Shown here: positions 10,470 through 22,410 of the stretch, in pieces
Layout of the letters: every line of letters starts with the position of its first letter
Numbering within the stretch: position 1 is the stretch's first letter
Source of the DNA: Salticus scenicus
Lineage: Eukaryota > Arthropoda > Arachnida > Araneae > Salticidae
Assembly: GCA_963930645.1 (NCBI GenBank)
Contig: CAWVNO010002559.1
Coordinates: 62,001-126,000, forward strand
Reading direction: 5' to 3'
Length of the DNA stretch: 64,000 bases
Translations under genes and position numbers: made by a program
Notes under the pieces: model-generated
What the model saw: the letters and a program-made list of their open reading frames with translations, nothing else
Told to the model about the DNA's origin: nothing
Database searches by the model: none

Positions 10470-11160
10470 AATTAAATATTTCCTAACTTAAAGGAATATT
10501 TTAAATATTAAAGTGAAAAATATGTTAATAAAATTATAGATCCATTAACGTAGATAAAACCAATTCTAAACATATCTCTCAAACTAAATCAATGAACGCC
10601 GTTCGTGTCTATTATAATTGAACATTCGTTGTAAATCTATTTTGACAGATGTAATATACATAATGAAGCAGAAAATAACGTTTTTGAATTAGCTGTTGGA
10701 TAATGAAAAACAGAGCACACTGTATGCTGAAGAAATTTCCTTTAAGTTAAAGGAAATTTCTAACTAGTAGAAAACTTTGTAGAAGTAGTTTAATGTTAAT
10801 ACAAATACGAAATATTCCATATGTAACGACATGTTTGGTTCATTAGAATTCGTTAAGGTTAAGATCGAGTTTGAGAGAATCATCTCTCAAATTAATTTAT
10901 TAATGCATTTCCGTAGTCATTATAACTCTATAATATTTACTACAAATCCATTTGAACATGTAAAGTAAATATAATACATACAGCAGTTACGAAGCAGAAT
11001 GTAATTGTTCTCTTATCTCACCCGACAGCCGCAGTTCATTATATATGTATTTTAACACAAGGTATTCATTGTATATTTTGTAACAAATATTTATTTATTC
11101 TTATGAATCATTATAAAAGTTCTTTTATTATTCAACTTTATCTTATGTTGCGATTTTTAT
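10470..11160. repeat. Interspersed repeat family A, copies 2 and 3
   Basis: Two successive partial copies, about 10,470-10,715 and 10,745-11,160, share with copy 1 the CTCTCAAAYTAAWTYA block, a TTTTGACAGAT-like block and, in the second, CCGCAGTTCATTATATATG. They flank the 122-bp array on its right as copy 1 does on its left. Non-coding. Confidence 0.55.
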
Positions 11161-11501
11161 ATTCACATAAACGCCCCCCACCTTCACGAAATGTATCCCA
11201 AACTCTTTATATTAGATTTAGATACTAGCAGGCTTTGTCCGCGTCGCTGGTCACTATATTTAAATGAATTAAAAGGAAAAGAAAAGAAAAAGAATCATCA
11301 CTTTTATAAATAGAAATCAAAAATAAAATACATTGAAATTGCTCAAAAACTTTGCTTAGGGTCCTCTTTTGCCTTCGGCAGAGACTTCCCCACCGCAACA
11401 TCTCGTGTCGTTGCCTCTGGTGCCTTCGACAACGCCTTACCCGTGAACTTCAATTTGGGGGCTTACTGGATGTCAGTATTGAAATGAAGAGTATATATAT
11501 A
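11161..11501. other. Decayed repeat, no gene recognised
   Basis: Contains ACTAGCAGGCTTTGTCCGCG near 11,225, a motif of a kind common at retroelement or Helitron ends in arthropods, and two similar CCTTCGRCARMGMC stretches. Not enough to classify. Confidence 0.35.
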
Positions 11502-11714
11502 TATATATATATACATACTTGCCAACCATCTCATTATGAACCGTACAATTTTTAGTACCCGCCTTCTTTTTCACACCGGTCACTTATTAGAGTAATTTTA
11601 TTCTTATTTAATCGTAACAACATTTGGAGAGAATTACTCTAAAATTAAAACGGAGTGAAAAAAGGGGCGTTAACAATTGTACGGTTATTAATGAGATGGT
11701 TGGCAAGTATGTAT
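11502..11714. mobile_element. Foldback MITE adjacent to the mariner relic
   Basis: The left arm (ACATACTTGCCAACCATCTC near 11,512) recurs inverted near 11,690-11,712; the arms continue inward with CCGTACAAT, a T-rich/CACnCCG block and AGAGTAATT, about 90 bp each with mismatches. (TA)n flanks both ends. The right end lies two bases from the mariner terminus. Confidence 0.7.
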
Positions 11715-11717
11715 ATA

Positions 11718-12627
11718 CAACCTCTGACAATAAAGTTCGGTGAATGGAGTCAGAACGGCCGATCTGGCAGCGCTGGCGAAACAAAACGCTGCACATGCAT
11801 AGCGGCAAGTGTTGACCATTTGCCCCCACCGTGGTTCAGTTGAGCGTCGTTTATGTTCCATGTAAGACTTGCTTTACAAAGTGCTTGTTTAGTGCATTGG
11901 TTCTTAACTGAGAACAGGAAAATGAAAAGCTCAATTTGAAGTTTTGTTTTAAGATTGGCAAGACACCGAAAGAAACTCATACGATGCTGGTACGTGTTTA
12001 TGAAGATCAAGCACTGTCCATGAATTGTGTGTACGAGTGGTTCGCCCATTTTCGAGAAGGCCGGGAAAGTGTTTTTTGACAACCCCCATAGTGGAAGACC
12101 TACGACCTCCGTCAGTGACGAAAACATTGAGAAAGTGAAGAAATCAGTGATGAAAGATCGTCGATTGACTGTGCGCATGATAGCTGATGAATTGCAAATT
12201 AACCGTGAACCCGTGAAACAAATTGTTACTCAGAATTTAGGGATGAGAAAAACGTGTCGTCGTCTTGTGCCACATCACTTGACTGACGATCAGAAGCAGG
12301 CACATTTAGAGGGTGGTGCAAATTGAACATCCGCCATACGCACCAGATCTAAATCCTCCAGACTTCTTCCTATTCCCACGACTCCAACTCGCTTTGAAAG
12401 GAAAGAGATTTGACAATATTCCTGACATCCAACGAAACGTGATGAGGCTTTTGAACACCATCCCAAAAGAAGACTTCTTGCAAAGTTTCCAGGACATGTA
12501 TAGCAGATCTCAGCGGTGCATAGTTATGGGAGGTAACTATTTCGAAAGTCAGTAAGGTAACTTTCGTTAACATTTCATCTAAGTTAATGTTTCAGGACTA
12601 TTCACCGAACTTTATTGTCAGAGGTTG
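11718..12627 (+). mobile_element. mariner element, internal-deletion derivative
   Basis: A 28-bp perfect inverted repeat, beginning CAACCTCTGACAATAAAG at 11,718 and repeated inverted at 12,600-12,627, bounds a broken mariner transposase. TA precedes the left end; the right flank has drifted into a (TA)/(GATA) microsatellite. Length 910 bp compares with about 1.3 kb for intact mariners; the loss is the central catalytic region. Confidence 0.9.
11933..12555 (+). pseudogene. mariner transposase pseudogene
   Basis: From about 11,933 the frame encodes a mariner N-terminal helix-turn-helix segment (KIGKTPKETHTMLVRVY, then NCVYEWFAHFREGRES). A shift in a T-run near 12,075 breaks the frame; the next frame carries NPHSGRPTTSV, DRRLTVRMIADEL and MRKTCRRLVPHHLT, the second helix-turn-helix and linker. 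At about 12,312 the sequence jumps to the C-terminal YAPDLNPPDFFLFPRL, which holds the third Asp of the DD34D triad. The first two catalytic Asp residues are deleted, so it cannot catalyse transposition. Confidence 0.9.
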
Positions 12628-12628
12628 C

Positions 12629-12683
12629 ATATATATATATAGATAGATAGATAGATAGATATAGATATAGATATATATATTTA
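12629..12683. repeat. (TA)n/(GATA)n microsatellite
   Basis: Simple alternation of TA and GATA at the right edge of the mariner element. Confidence 0.95.
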
Positions 12684-12843
12684 TGTATCCTGTCGACCAT
12701 AATATGACAGCAATTTCACGCCAATATGCCCGGTAATACAATATGCTGTGAGCACTATTTCAGCCAGATTTTAGACAACTAATTTTTTTGTGGTTATATA
12801 TATTTCCCATTAAACATATTTTCATTTTTATTTATTTACTTAA

Positions 12844-13980
12844 GGCTACACAGTGCCCTAAAAATGACAAAAATATCGACTTTTTTTTTTATTGCATTTT
12901 TCAATGGTCCATACGGTTGTGAACCTTGACTCCAAATTGTAGATCTGAAATCCAAATAGTTTTATAGATATTTGAACTTTCCTAGTGTTGTCAGTCTCAA
13001 CATGTGAGGGGGTGTGGTTGGTTTCGTTTTGATTTTGAAGCAAATATTCTTATAATTAATTCATATAATTCAACATCTCAACACTTGGCTAATTTCATTG
13101 ATTATAGGAGAAGTTATTTTCGAAATAAAATAAAATCTGCGAAGTATAAAGGGGCGTAAAAAAAAATCAAACTTGCAAAATTGCTTCGCCGTAAACCCGA
13201 ACAAAAAAAAAAAAAAAAAAAAAAATTGGAAGGTGTTATGTACGAAGCTGGTTATTTTTAAATTGTCTTATTTATTATCATTATTAGTGTATTTATTATC
13301 ATTATTTTATACAAGTGTATTTATTGTCTTTACAACTTTTATGAAAATATTAGCTAATCTGTCATTGTCGTTAGCATTGTTATTGATATTATTTAGAAAC
13401 ATATTTTGAATAAGAAAATATATATTCTATTATATTGAGTTAAAATTATGTTTTAGTATATCTTATAAGTGGGGAATAACATATCAAAAAAATTAGAGCT
13501 CTACAAACATTTTTAGTTTTTGTTTTATGTCTTTACAAACTTTAAATGCATTTTTCTCAGAGTTTTATTTTTGTTGATGTTAGTGTTTGCTATTCCCTAA
13601 GGCTTTTTAATTTTTTGTAGACGCACATATAATATATATGCACTACAATAGTTAGTATGGATTTAGATCTGAGGGTTATAGATTTTTTTTTTATGTCAAA
13701 GTTAATATTTCTAAATTTTTCGTGTTTTTTTTTTTTTTTTTTTTTTTAGGGTTCGTTACAATTTTTTTTTTTTTTTTTATTATTTAAATAAAAGTTATAC
13801 ATCTTTAATTGCACACTAAATTTTGTTCCCAATAATCCAATGAATATAAATCACTTAAAATAACTAAAAAAATATTAAAAATTAAAAGTTTTTAAATTTT
13901 TTTTAAAAACTTCACAATTTTCAAAAAAAATTTAATTTAAAAAAATAATAATAAATAAATGGTGCTTGCTAATTTTTTTT

Positions 13981-14011
<31 letters not shown>

Positions 14012-14108
14012 CAGAATCAGTTTAATTTTATAATCTCGAACAAAGTCATTATTTTTAATGTAACTGCCTCCAAAAAAAATTTTTTTTGAAAAAGGGTACT
14101 GTGTAGCC
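12844..14108. mobile_element. TTAA-flanked non-autonomous element, GGCTACACAG termini
   Basis: Inverted termini GGCTACACAGTGCCCT and GGCTACACAGTACCCT (15 of 16 match) are each flanked by TTAA (12,840-12,843 and 14,109-14,112). The interior is AT-rich with several poly(A)/poly(T) runs and no recognisable transposase. TTAA targeting recalls piggyBac, but the GG start is not the usual CCY, so the superfamily is left open. Confidence 0.75.
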
Positions 14109-14112
14109 TTAA

Positions 14113-15527
14113 ATGTTAATTCGAATTAATCAAATATTTGTGACCGACAACATGCAAATGCAGGCACATATAGCAGCTCATTTATTTGTATGTTAAATTA
14201 GTGTTGTGATTGATTTATAAAATAAATAAATAAAACTCATGATATACAATTGTGTTGTATCTCTTCCATGTTGACTTTTGAATTTTTGTCGCCATATTGG
14301 CGAGATTCTTGTTTTTTTTTTTTTTTTTTTTTTTTTAAATACTTACTTGTATAAAAAGGGTGGGGGCGGGGAGGTTCAGTACCTATTCTGTTAATACTTT
14401 TATTGGTTGCACCTTTTTGTTAATTTAAAAGAATTCTTCATAATCTGTTTATATTTTTAATGTTTTTTAGGTGCTTGTTGAAATAAATTTTCTCTTTCTA
14501 AAACTGAATTTTCTTTTTTTCTATAAAATTATCTATTCAGGTAAAAATAGATCATTTACATGACTATTATTTCTGTTTCAATATTTTTTCTGCAATATTT
14601 TATAATTTATTTACATTTTTCATGAGCTGCTTGGCTTAAAATGGCTGTTACTAAATTAAAGTTCTTGGCGAAAAATGTTCAGTGTACTTCAGATCCAACA
14701 TTTAAAAAATCGCCCATGAGGATTCATAAATAAAACTGATAAAACTAAAAAATATTTATGATCATAGAGCTTAAAGTAAGAAAGAAACGCTATGCAATCG
14801 AATGTTACTTCATGGGCAGGTTTATTTACTTATTTAGCAACAACATGGCAGTAAAAATATAAAATGTTGTAGTTTTAAAAATAAGAAATTTTTTCAAAAC
14901 AACATATATTAGTATCATAAACTATATCAGCACTTTATCAATATTTATAAAAATTTTAAAGTGATGATGATATCAATTTTTTGAAATGCATAATTTAATA
15001 CTTTATAATAGTTCATGTTTATAATAGTTCATGTTTAATTAAATGTATTTATTTTTATGTCGAAATAAAAATGAACTCTTTTTTTTTTTTTTTTTTTTTT
15101 TTTTTGGTAACACTTACATTACATTTAAAATTATAATGGCTAATTTTTAAGCGTTTATGAAATTAATATTTTCATATTTTAATTAATTAAAAGAAAACTA
15201 ATCAAAAATTCGAAAATCGGGCTTCGAGGTGCACAAGGAACCCTTCGTGTTTTGACACCTTCATGTCAAAATACGCGACTGTCCGAGCAACCGTCTTTGC
15301 GCTACGCGGTCCACACTCACACAGATATTAAGATTGAACAATCAGAGGACCTACCTGTATTTATACAAATTGAATAAAATAAACTCTCGATTATCGTGCA
15401 AGTTATTGGTTATCTGCGAGCGGCGAAATATTGACGGGAACAAGAAAACGCAGGGTCAAGAAAAGTGTCATTTATTGGGAGGGGGGGGGGGAGTAGATAT
15501 AAAAAATGATGATGTTTTTGTTTTATT
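14113..15527. other. AT-rich DNA, no gene recognised
   Basis: Holds poly(T) runs near 14,310 and 15,080, a short duplication of TAATAGTTCATGTTTA near 15,006-15,036, a hairpin TTTTGACA/TGTCAAAA near 15,256-15,278 and a 12-bp G-run near 15,480. The open frame from 15,334 runs into the next repeat and shows no domain. Confidence 0.45.
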
Positions 15528-16508
15528 ACTTTCTCTTACCCATAAGGTAGAGAAAGTATTGTTTTTGGGTCAATTTTTCGAACGCGAGTTTTTGTTATAT
15601 TTACATGTTCTGAGGTCCCCTGAATACGAAAATCATGTTTTTAGCAAATGGTCTGTGTGTGTGTGTGTCTGTCTGTTATCTGCGTATCTCAAAAACAAAT
15701 TATGGCAGAAAGTTCAAACTTGGCATTCTAAATGTGTATCATATAAAGATGCTACACTAAACTTTTCGTTAAGATCAAGCAAATGGTTCGTGTACAGGGA
15801 CACTCAAAAGTATTCAAATACATTACGTCTATAGGGCAAATTGCAGGTAAGTAGAGTTTAATATCTATAGACTGCAATAAACCAAATGAAACGAATATAT
15901 ATTTTTTTGTAATAGAGATAGTCAACAGGGGGGGGGGGGAAATGTGTATGTAGGAGCCTCGCCTCCCTCCCAGGGGGGGGGGGAGTACCCCCCTCGAGGG
16001 GAGTAAATTTTCATGATAGGTATCTTTCAAAAGAGCTCGCCAATACCTTTAAAACGAATGGTTGAACCATCGATTTGCGATAATTTAAAACACAGTTATC
16101 GATTTTTCTTTTTTTTTTTTTTTAATATTGAGAATAAAATGGACTTTTTTTTGGATATTTGGTGTTATACTACTTCTCTAATATGGAAATCGTCTGCATT
16201 ATTATAAAAGATAATATTTTTAAATAACAATTTTAATAAATTATTTTTAAAAAACAGAATTATTTTTTAATAACCGAATTAAGTTCTATATAAATGTAGG
16301 TGCATTAATGAAACGGGGGGTTGAGGGGGGCGGTAGCCCCCCTCATACAGAACTATTTATCATATTAAACTCTTCCGAAGCCTAATTTGAATTGTTTAAT
16401 ATAGGTTTACATAACAGTACTCGTTATCTTACCTCTTAATCTGCAACCGGTATTTATAGTATTAAATTTCAGGGTAAGAGAAAGTTGCGTGTGTGACGCA
16501 CCAGATTA
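15528..16508 (+). repeat. Family L rolling-circle-like element, long copy
   Basis: The 5' end is a hairpin: CTTTCTCTTACC, a 5-nt loop, then GGTAGAGAAAG. About 100 bp in comes a GTGTGTGTCTGTCTGT stretch, then TGTACAGGGACACTCAAAAG, G-runs, AAAACGAATGGTTGAAC and GGCGGTAGCCCCC. Near the 3' end lies GGTAAGAGAAAGT, the inverted copy of the 5' arm, followed by a hairpin with GCGT/ACGC and the terminal CCAGATTA. This asymmetric-terminal-repeat layout is known from non-autonomous Helentrons. Non-coding. Confidence 0.7.
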
Positions 16509-17040
16509 TTTTTTGTACAGTAATGTACTTTTTAATTTAATGCATAGACTAGTTTCAGATTGTACATTGGCTTCATCTGAAATGTACTTTTTGATTATTG
16601 TTTTTATATCTTTTAGTACATAAAATAGAAATATTTTTGCTATACTGTGACTATTTTCACAGTTTTTATTATTTTTTATATACAGTTTTTTTTAACTAGA
16701 TTAATTTTTATCTCATTTGACTCCTATTCTCAGCGTTTATTTGGTTTATCCGCGGAACACCATTCAATAGCACATTAATACTGGCCAATATCAGAGTTCG
16801 TCGGATCGGCCAATATTGTAATGGCGTACTTTTTTACCACTATCGGCGATGTCGGCGTATACGTCCGACCGGGCGATTTACAATGTGTACTCGTTTACAG
16901 TATTTATAAAGTTGCCAAATTTTTTTAATGTCTTTTATTTTTCAAAAAATGAAATGAAATTTAAATTTAAAACCAAATGTCGAATTTTTCAAAAAATTCA
17001 GATTATAGATCCAACTTCAGGAAAAAATTGTATAAGACTG

Positions 17041-17073
<33 letters not shown>

Positions 17074-17779
17074 AATCTTCTTCAATTTTTATTGATTTTG
17101 GGCATACTAGGTAGTATTGGGCCTATATTGCTGTGCTGTACGAATATACATGTCATTCAATTCTATCAGGGATTCATTGTAATTTCGAAAACTAAAAAAT
17201 GAGTTTGAATGTGAATTTATACAAACTACTCCACATGTAACGAAATATTCGGAAAAGCCTATGAAATGATAATGTAAAAATGATAATGATAATGTAAACG
17301 TAATGTAGGAATGATAATGTAAAAAATTTTGATTAAATTTTGTTTTTCATAAATAAAATTATTACAGGATTACAAAAATTTCTGTTTTACCTCACAAATA
17401 AAGATGTAACAGTCCAGTAAACAAGGTTCAAACAATTATAGTTCAGTGTTAGAGTAGTCGCCACATCCGTCATATTTAAAGGTGATACGAAAAACCAACG
17501 GGTACTCTTTTAAATTGATCACGCTGTATAAAAAATATACATATAGTATTTGTTACATTGTCCACTACTAGAGGCCGCTGTTTTTGCAATATCCTCACAC
17601 GTTTTAAACAGATGTGTCTTCTTATGATACCATATTGCGAATACTAATTAATTAGACTTTCACGTGTTGGATGTGATTTCAGATGTTAGCGAACATTTAA
17701 ATTAAACATTTACTGCTTATTACTGCTGTTAATCGTTCTACAAAGAAAGCCGCAATATTTTTAAGAGATAAAGCTTTAT
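16509..17779. other. AT-rich DNA with a family A fragment
   Basis: Contains two GGCCAATAT motifs near 16,780 and 16,819, a poly(A) run near 17,043-17,071, and a short family A match (CCACATGTAACGAAATATTC) at 17,232. No coding region recognised. Confidence 0.45.
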
Positions 17780-17781
17780 TA

Positions 17782-18530
17782 CCGTAATTTAGTGTATATA
17801 AGCCGCACTAGTAGTTAAGCCGCAGCCTATTAAAATGATGCGGAAAAAACAGTGCTCTTAGATAAACCGCACCGGAAGGTAAGCCGCGGCTTATGCAAGC
17901 ATTGCTAACGATGATGTGACAGATAAAAAAAAAAGATATCAGACTTCTGACATCTACGCAAGTTAATAAAAATAATAAATTATTAATTCTAAATGAAAAT
18001 AATAAATTATTTAAAAAATAATTCGGTATAAAGAAAGTAAAATCAAACTATACCAGTATGCAGATGTAATGCAATAAATATGAGAAACACGGGAACAAGA
18101 TGGGGGAATCCGGGCATATATACAAAGTCATAAAAGTAATTAATTATAAATAAAAGTAATATTTTTTTAACGGCATTGTATTAAAAAGAAAAAATAAATA
18201 AAACAAAAATTAAAGCCAGTGAGTATACAAATACGATGCAAAAAAATCAAAAACAAGGGAACAAGATGGCGAACCCCAGACGTATATACAAATTACTCAA
18301 AATAAGGGATTATTAGTTAATAAATAAGAGATTATAAGCGTGAATCAGTGCTCGAGAAACTCGAATACTAAACTTCAGTTTTCGAGGAAGGTCGACTGTT
18401 CCAAGAAGTATGGACGACAGAATTTGGCATTATCATTAGATAGCCCGCACTGATGGATAAGCCGCAGTCCCCAAAAATCAATGTATTTTTTTTAAAAGAT
18501 AGCCCGTGGTTTATCTTCACTAAATTACAG
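17782..18530. mobile_element. TA-flanked MITE-like element
   Basis: Terminal inverted repeat CCGTAATTTAGTG / CTGTAATTTAGTG with TA on both outer sides. Just inside both ends are repeated TAAGCCGCA and AAACCGCAC motifs (17,810-17,900; inverted or direct forms near 18,440-18,510). No transposase seen; superfamily unassigned. Confidence 0.7.
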
Positions 18531-19207
18531 TATGTTTTATTATGAGAATTCCCAATGCGCAATATTTGACGACATTCTCATAAATGTCGGCCGTCATATT
18601 GAACATTTACAGTACTAGTTGTGTTGTTGAATGTAAAGCTCCGCTGTAAAAAAGTAATTTTACAATTAAAGTTCCACCTGGTGAAGAAAAATTTTAGTTA
18701 ATTTGGAAATACATCTTATATCACTTAAGGTCCCTGCCTACCTCTAAAATGCAATTTTCGGTCAAAACTCCGATTTTCTATCTTTCGGTTAGTATTAAAG
18801 CCTGACATTTTAGCTTTCTAAATCAGTTTGAATTTTGTTTCTATCTTGCTTACAGGCATTGAATTACAGGCATTTTAACATTAGTCACTCTCCAGTATTT
18901 GAAACCGTAAATGTTTGTTTACATAAATGTTTTACTCAATACAAGCATCAAAATTTGTTACTGAATATAAAATAAAAAGCTTTGAAATAAATCAGGAACT
19001 TATTAAAATTATTTTTTGTTTAATAGGTAAAATCTTGTTTTTAAATCTGTTTTCTGCCTTTTCTCAAAATGAGATTTTTAGCATTTTCCCTTATCCCAAA
19101 ACATCATAACTCCAAAAATTATAATTGAAACGTTATAATTTAAACGTTTTGACAAAATACTCTAGAGGAGTTGTTTTAGGGATTGAACTACGACAATGAA
19201 TCTAGCT

Positions 19208-19242
<35 letters not shown>

Positions 19243-19540
19243 TCGATAGAAGTTATGAACTGTCATGTATATTCATGACTTTTTCAGCATGTAAAAATGT
19301 TATCTTCTCTAAAATATTAAATAACATGGTTATAGTTTTGATAATAGTTCACTCCCTTAAGGACCTTTCAATAATCTAAATAAAATTTACAGAATAAAAA
19401 TATCTTTATTTAAATTTGACTTATGATGTTTTGTAAAAGTGCTTTTTTTCGCAAATTTTATGCATATTTTGAGTCTAAATATAAAAATACTAGTTTTTTT
19501 TAGGGCGACTATAGAGCATTTCCTCGTGACGTCTGGTGGT

Positions 19541-19930
19541 TGGCAAAAAAGCGCGCTCGACTTTCCCGCGCCCCGCCCACCATTGATTTTCCGTTGGTAG
19601 TAATCAAGTAATCAAGAGATCCCAAAGCCTTTTTGCCAACCACTCATAAAAGTTGAGATGTTTGTTTACAAACAAGGAACTGCCCTATAAGGCACCCGTT
19701 GAAAAATAATCGTTTTATTAATTTCTCACTCTCACTTTAAATAATTCATTTACTAGCAAGCCCGTGCGAAATTTTCTCACTTTGTCTATCCGCGTTTGTA
19801 ATGATCGATAGACGGCGCTTTGTGAACACTGCAGTTGTTAGTAAACATTAGCCACGTGTGTTCCAATAGTGTTCTTGTTATTCTACTTAATATTCGTACT
19901 ATAATTTCTCCGCCATTACATTATGGAAAA
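19541..19930 (+). promoter_or_regulatory. Promoter-like GC-rich patch with inverted repeat
   Basis: GGTTGGCAAAAAAG (about 19,541) recurs inverted as CTTTTTGCCAACC (about 19,629), around a CpG-rich core with GCGCGC and CCCGCGCCCCGCCC. Downstream are ATCGATAGACGGCGC and CCACGTGTG motifs. In arthropods such CpG-rich, GATAG/E-box-bearing stretches often precede first exons, but there is no direct evidence of transcription, and it may just be a MITE. Confidence 0.2.
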
Positions 19931-19934
19931 TTGA

Positions 19935-20150
19935 TTGCTTTTGGAAAAAATACTTCAGTTTATTCAAAGTTCGATCGGAAGTAGATTTTTAACTGAAGTT
20001 GAACAAATATTAATTTCAAATCATCTGATTAATTCTTTACTTCCATTAGCCGAAGCAACTGAAATTTTAAATTCGTCATTTGGAAATAAATGGAAGCTCA
20101 ATTCTGGATTTCTTGATGCTTTGGATTTACACTGTGGCACACAAAAGTAT
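19935..20150 (+). other. Exon-like open stretch, unknown protein
   Basis: An open frame of about 72 codons encodes an amphipathic, helical-looking peptide with SRFLTEVEQILISNHLINS and LPLAEATEIL, followed by KWKLNSGFLDALDLHCGTQK and then a good splice-donor-like AAAGTATGTG at about 20,145. There is no in-frame ATG; an AG near 19,958 could be an acceptor. I do not recognise the family. It may be a host exon captured by the surrounding TTAA element, or a chance frame. Confidence 0.25.
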
Positions 20151-20389
20151 GTGTTATCTTTTTTACCGTATTTATTCATTTTTATTCAATAAATATATGT
20201 GAAACTAAACATCGGCTAGCAATGGCGGCTATATGGAATTCGAATTAAACCATGTTTATTGTAATTTCACCGTAGCCCACCAGAGGGCGAGCATTTCATT
20301 ACAATCGCGGATCTCTTTGTTACCTTTAAAATTATTATTTTATAGACGTCATTTTTTTCATATGCATGAGCAAATTTATTTTTATTTTT

Positions 20390-20460
<71 letters not shown>

Positions 20461-20911
20461 GGTAAAACATATTTCATTTAATGCTGAAAAATAAATGGCA
20501 ACAACTAAAATTTTAAAATATATTTTAAAGCTTTTATTTTCATATTTTAATTAATTTTAAAAAATGTAATTATATATTCGTTACAAATTTTGTACCAAAT
20601 GCAAGGCGCAATTTTTCTGAATACGTCTGTTTAAACAGCTTATCGATCGGACAATTGCATTTTTTTAAAATTGATAAAAGTACGAAAATTAGGAGACAGA
20701 GTCCAAGGAAATCTCTTAAGCCTACTCTTAAGCCTAAAGTGTGACAGAATCAGCCACGGATGAGGGTAACTATATATGCTGACTTTTTTATTTGCATATT
20801 TTTTTCAGGTTATTCACTGTTTTTGACTATATTCTATCGTATAATGCACATAAATAGGCAATTTTTCAATTATTAAAAAAAATCACCTCCGACGGTAGGC
20901 AGGCACCTTAA

Positions 20912-21944
20912 AACAAAAATATCCCATTTCTTTCTGTGTATTTTAGTGAAAACCGCATAGTGCTTATCGTAAAGATTTATTGCTGGATGTAATTACTTGA
21001 ATCATAGGGAGTCCCGGTTCGATAATTTCCTTCAAAATGGCCGTGAAGAAACAACACACTCCTGAATGTCAATTAAAAAAATGCTTTTTATTTAGCGATC
21101 CAAAAGAGCTATAAGACAACATCAGGAAAACTATAGTGGAATGATAATCACTTTAAATAACAATACATTCTGTTTGGGAACCGCAAAATCAAAGAGAGAG
21201 AGAGCGATCTTAATCCTCTAATACGAGATGCTTTCTCGACGGTGATCAGTGAGAGAGTGTGTAAATTTTTAGCCAAAACCGAAAATCATGAATATGCTGG
21301 CACACATTATTTCGCCGCAAAGATCGCCGAAACAACGGTTTCTTTAGATCCGTTGTATATTCATTTAGTTAATAATTTTTGAATGTAGCGAGCAGGTTTA
21401 CCATATTACATTAACCCGAGTCTTATGCCAAACTTTAGCCATGAGAACTGAAAAACCACATACTGCAAATAATACATAGGAAAGAAAAAATAATTAATTC
21501 TTTTTCAAGGATAATTTTGAGAAACAGATTAAAAGTATGTTAGCCGTTAAACTTTGATTTACGCAGAAAATAAGAATGGCCATGTGGTATTCTTTTAACA
21601 CCGAAATGAAAGAATGAGGTTTTTGATTACAGCAAGATTTTCTTTTCCACATACTTTTTATTTTATTTTATTAAGAGGAAAAGGATTCAACGGTTAATTA
21701 AAGACTATTATTGTATGCACGAATATATTATAATATAAAATATTAATATAGATTTGAATTTAAATAAATGGGAAAAATTCATTAAAAATATGTGATTTCT
21801 ATATCACAGTGCTACGGTCAATTCTTTTTTAATAATATATTTTTAATTTTTCTTGTGATTTTTGGATCACCTTGTATCTCCGTAGCACTTTATATTAGAA
21901 ACTGAACATCAGTACGAGAAATGCTCACTGATTTTACAAATACA
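20912..21944. other. AT-rich DNA with a small inverted repeat
   Basis: The only structure seen is an imperfect inverted repeat of about 22 bp (arms about 21,797-21,818 and 21,879-21,901, core AGTGCTACGG / CCGTAGCACT), possibly a tiny MITE. No gene recognised. Confidence 0.45.
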
Positions 21945-22410
21945 AATTGAGTATTTCCTAAATATAAAAGAGGTAGTTTTAATGTAAATCTCCTCTACAA
22001 AATATTCCACATGTAACGAAATATTTGGAACATTAGCGATCTCCGACAAAATCAATTTCAACAATCATCTCTCAAACTAATCTAATTGACGCATTTTGTA
22101 CACGTCACATTATAACTGAATATTTACTAGAAATCTATTTTAACAGATAGAGTTCGAATAATGGGTGAGCTGAAAAGCAGAAGATAATAGTTCCCTTAAC
22201 TCTTCTAACAGCTGCAGTTTATTATACATATTTTAGCATAAACTATTTTATGCCCTGCAACAGATTGAATAAATGTTATCATGCATTTTCATAAAAGTTT
22301 TACTTCTGTAATTTAGATTTATCGTGTAGTAAAGCTTAAATATTCGCATAAATGTTCGCGCTCAACAGTTTGTTTTTCGGTAATGGCTTTTAAAACTATC
22401 CATGACCTAG
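21945..22410. repeat. Interspersed repeat family A, copy 5
   Basis: Carries the full series of family A blocks: CCACATGTAACGAAATATTT, ATCATCTCTCAAACTAAT, TATTTTAACAGATAGAG, GCTGCAGTTTATTATACAT, CATAAAAGTTTTACTTCTG and GTAATGGCTTTTAAAAC. Best preserved copy in the window. Non-coding. Confidence 0.6.

Larger units (their letters stand above)
18729..20907. mobile_element. TTAA-flanked element, GGTSCCTGCCTACC termini
   Basis: Inverted termini GGTCCCTGCCTACC and GGTGCCTGCCTACC (13 of 14 match) are flanked by TTAA at 18,725-18,728 and 20,908-20,911. The interior of 2.18 kb includes an unusually GC-rich patch (19,540-19,590), an exon-like open stretch (19,935-20,150) and long poly(T) runs near 19,211 and 20,400-20,458. 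No transposase recognised. The similarity of target and GG start to the element at 12,844-14,108 suggests related machinery, by inference only. Confidence 0.65.

Noticed and set aside
16849..17202. 117-codon open frame
   Set aside because: It runs through a poly(A) tract giving a poly-Lys stretch and has no recognisable domain.
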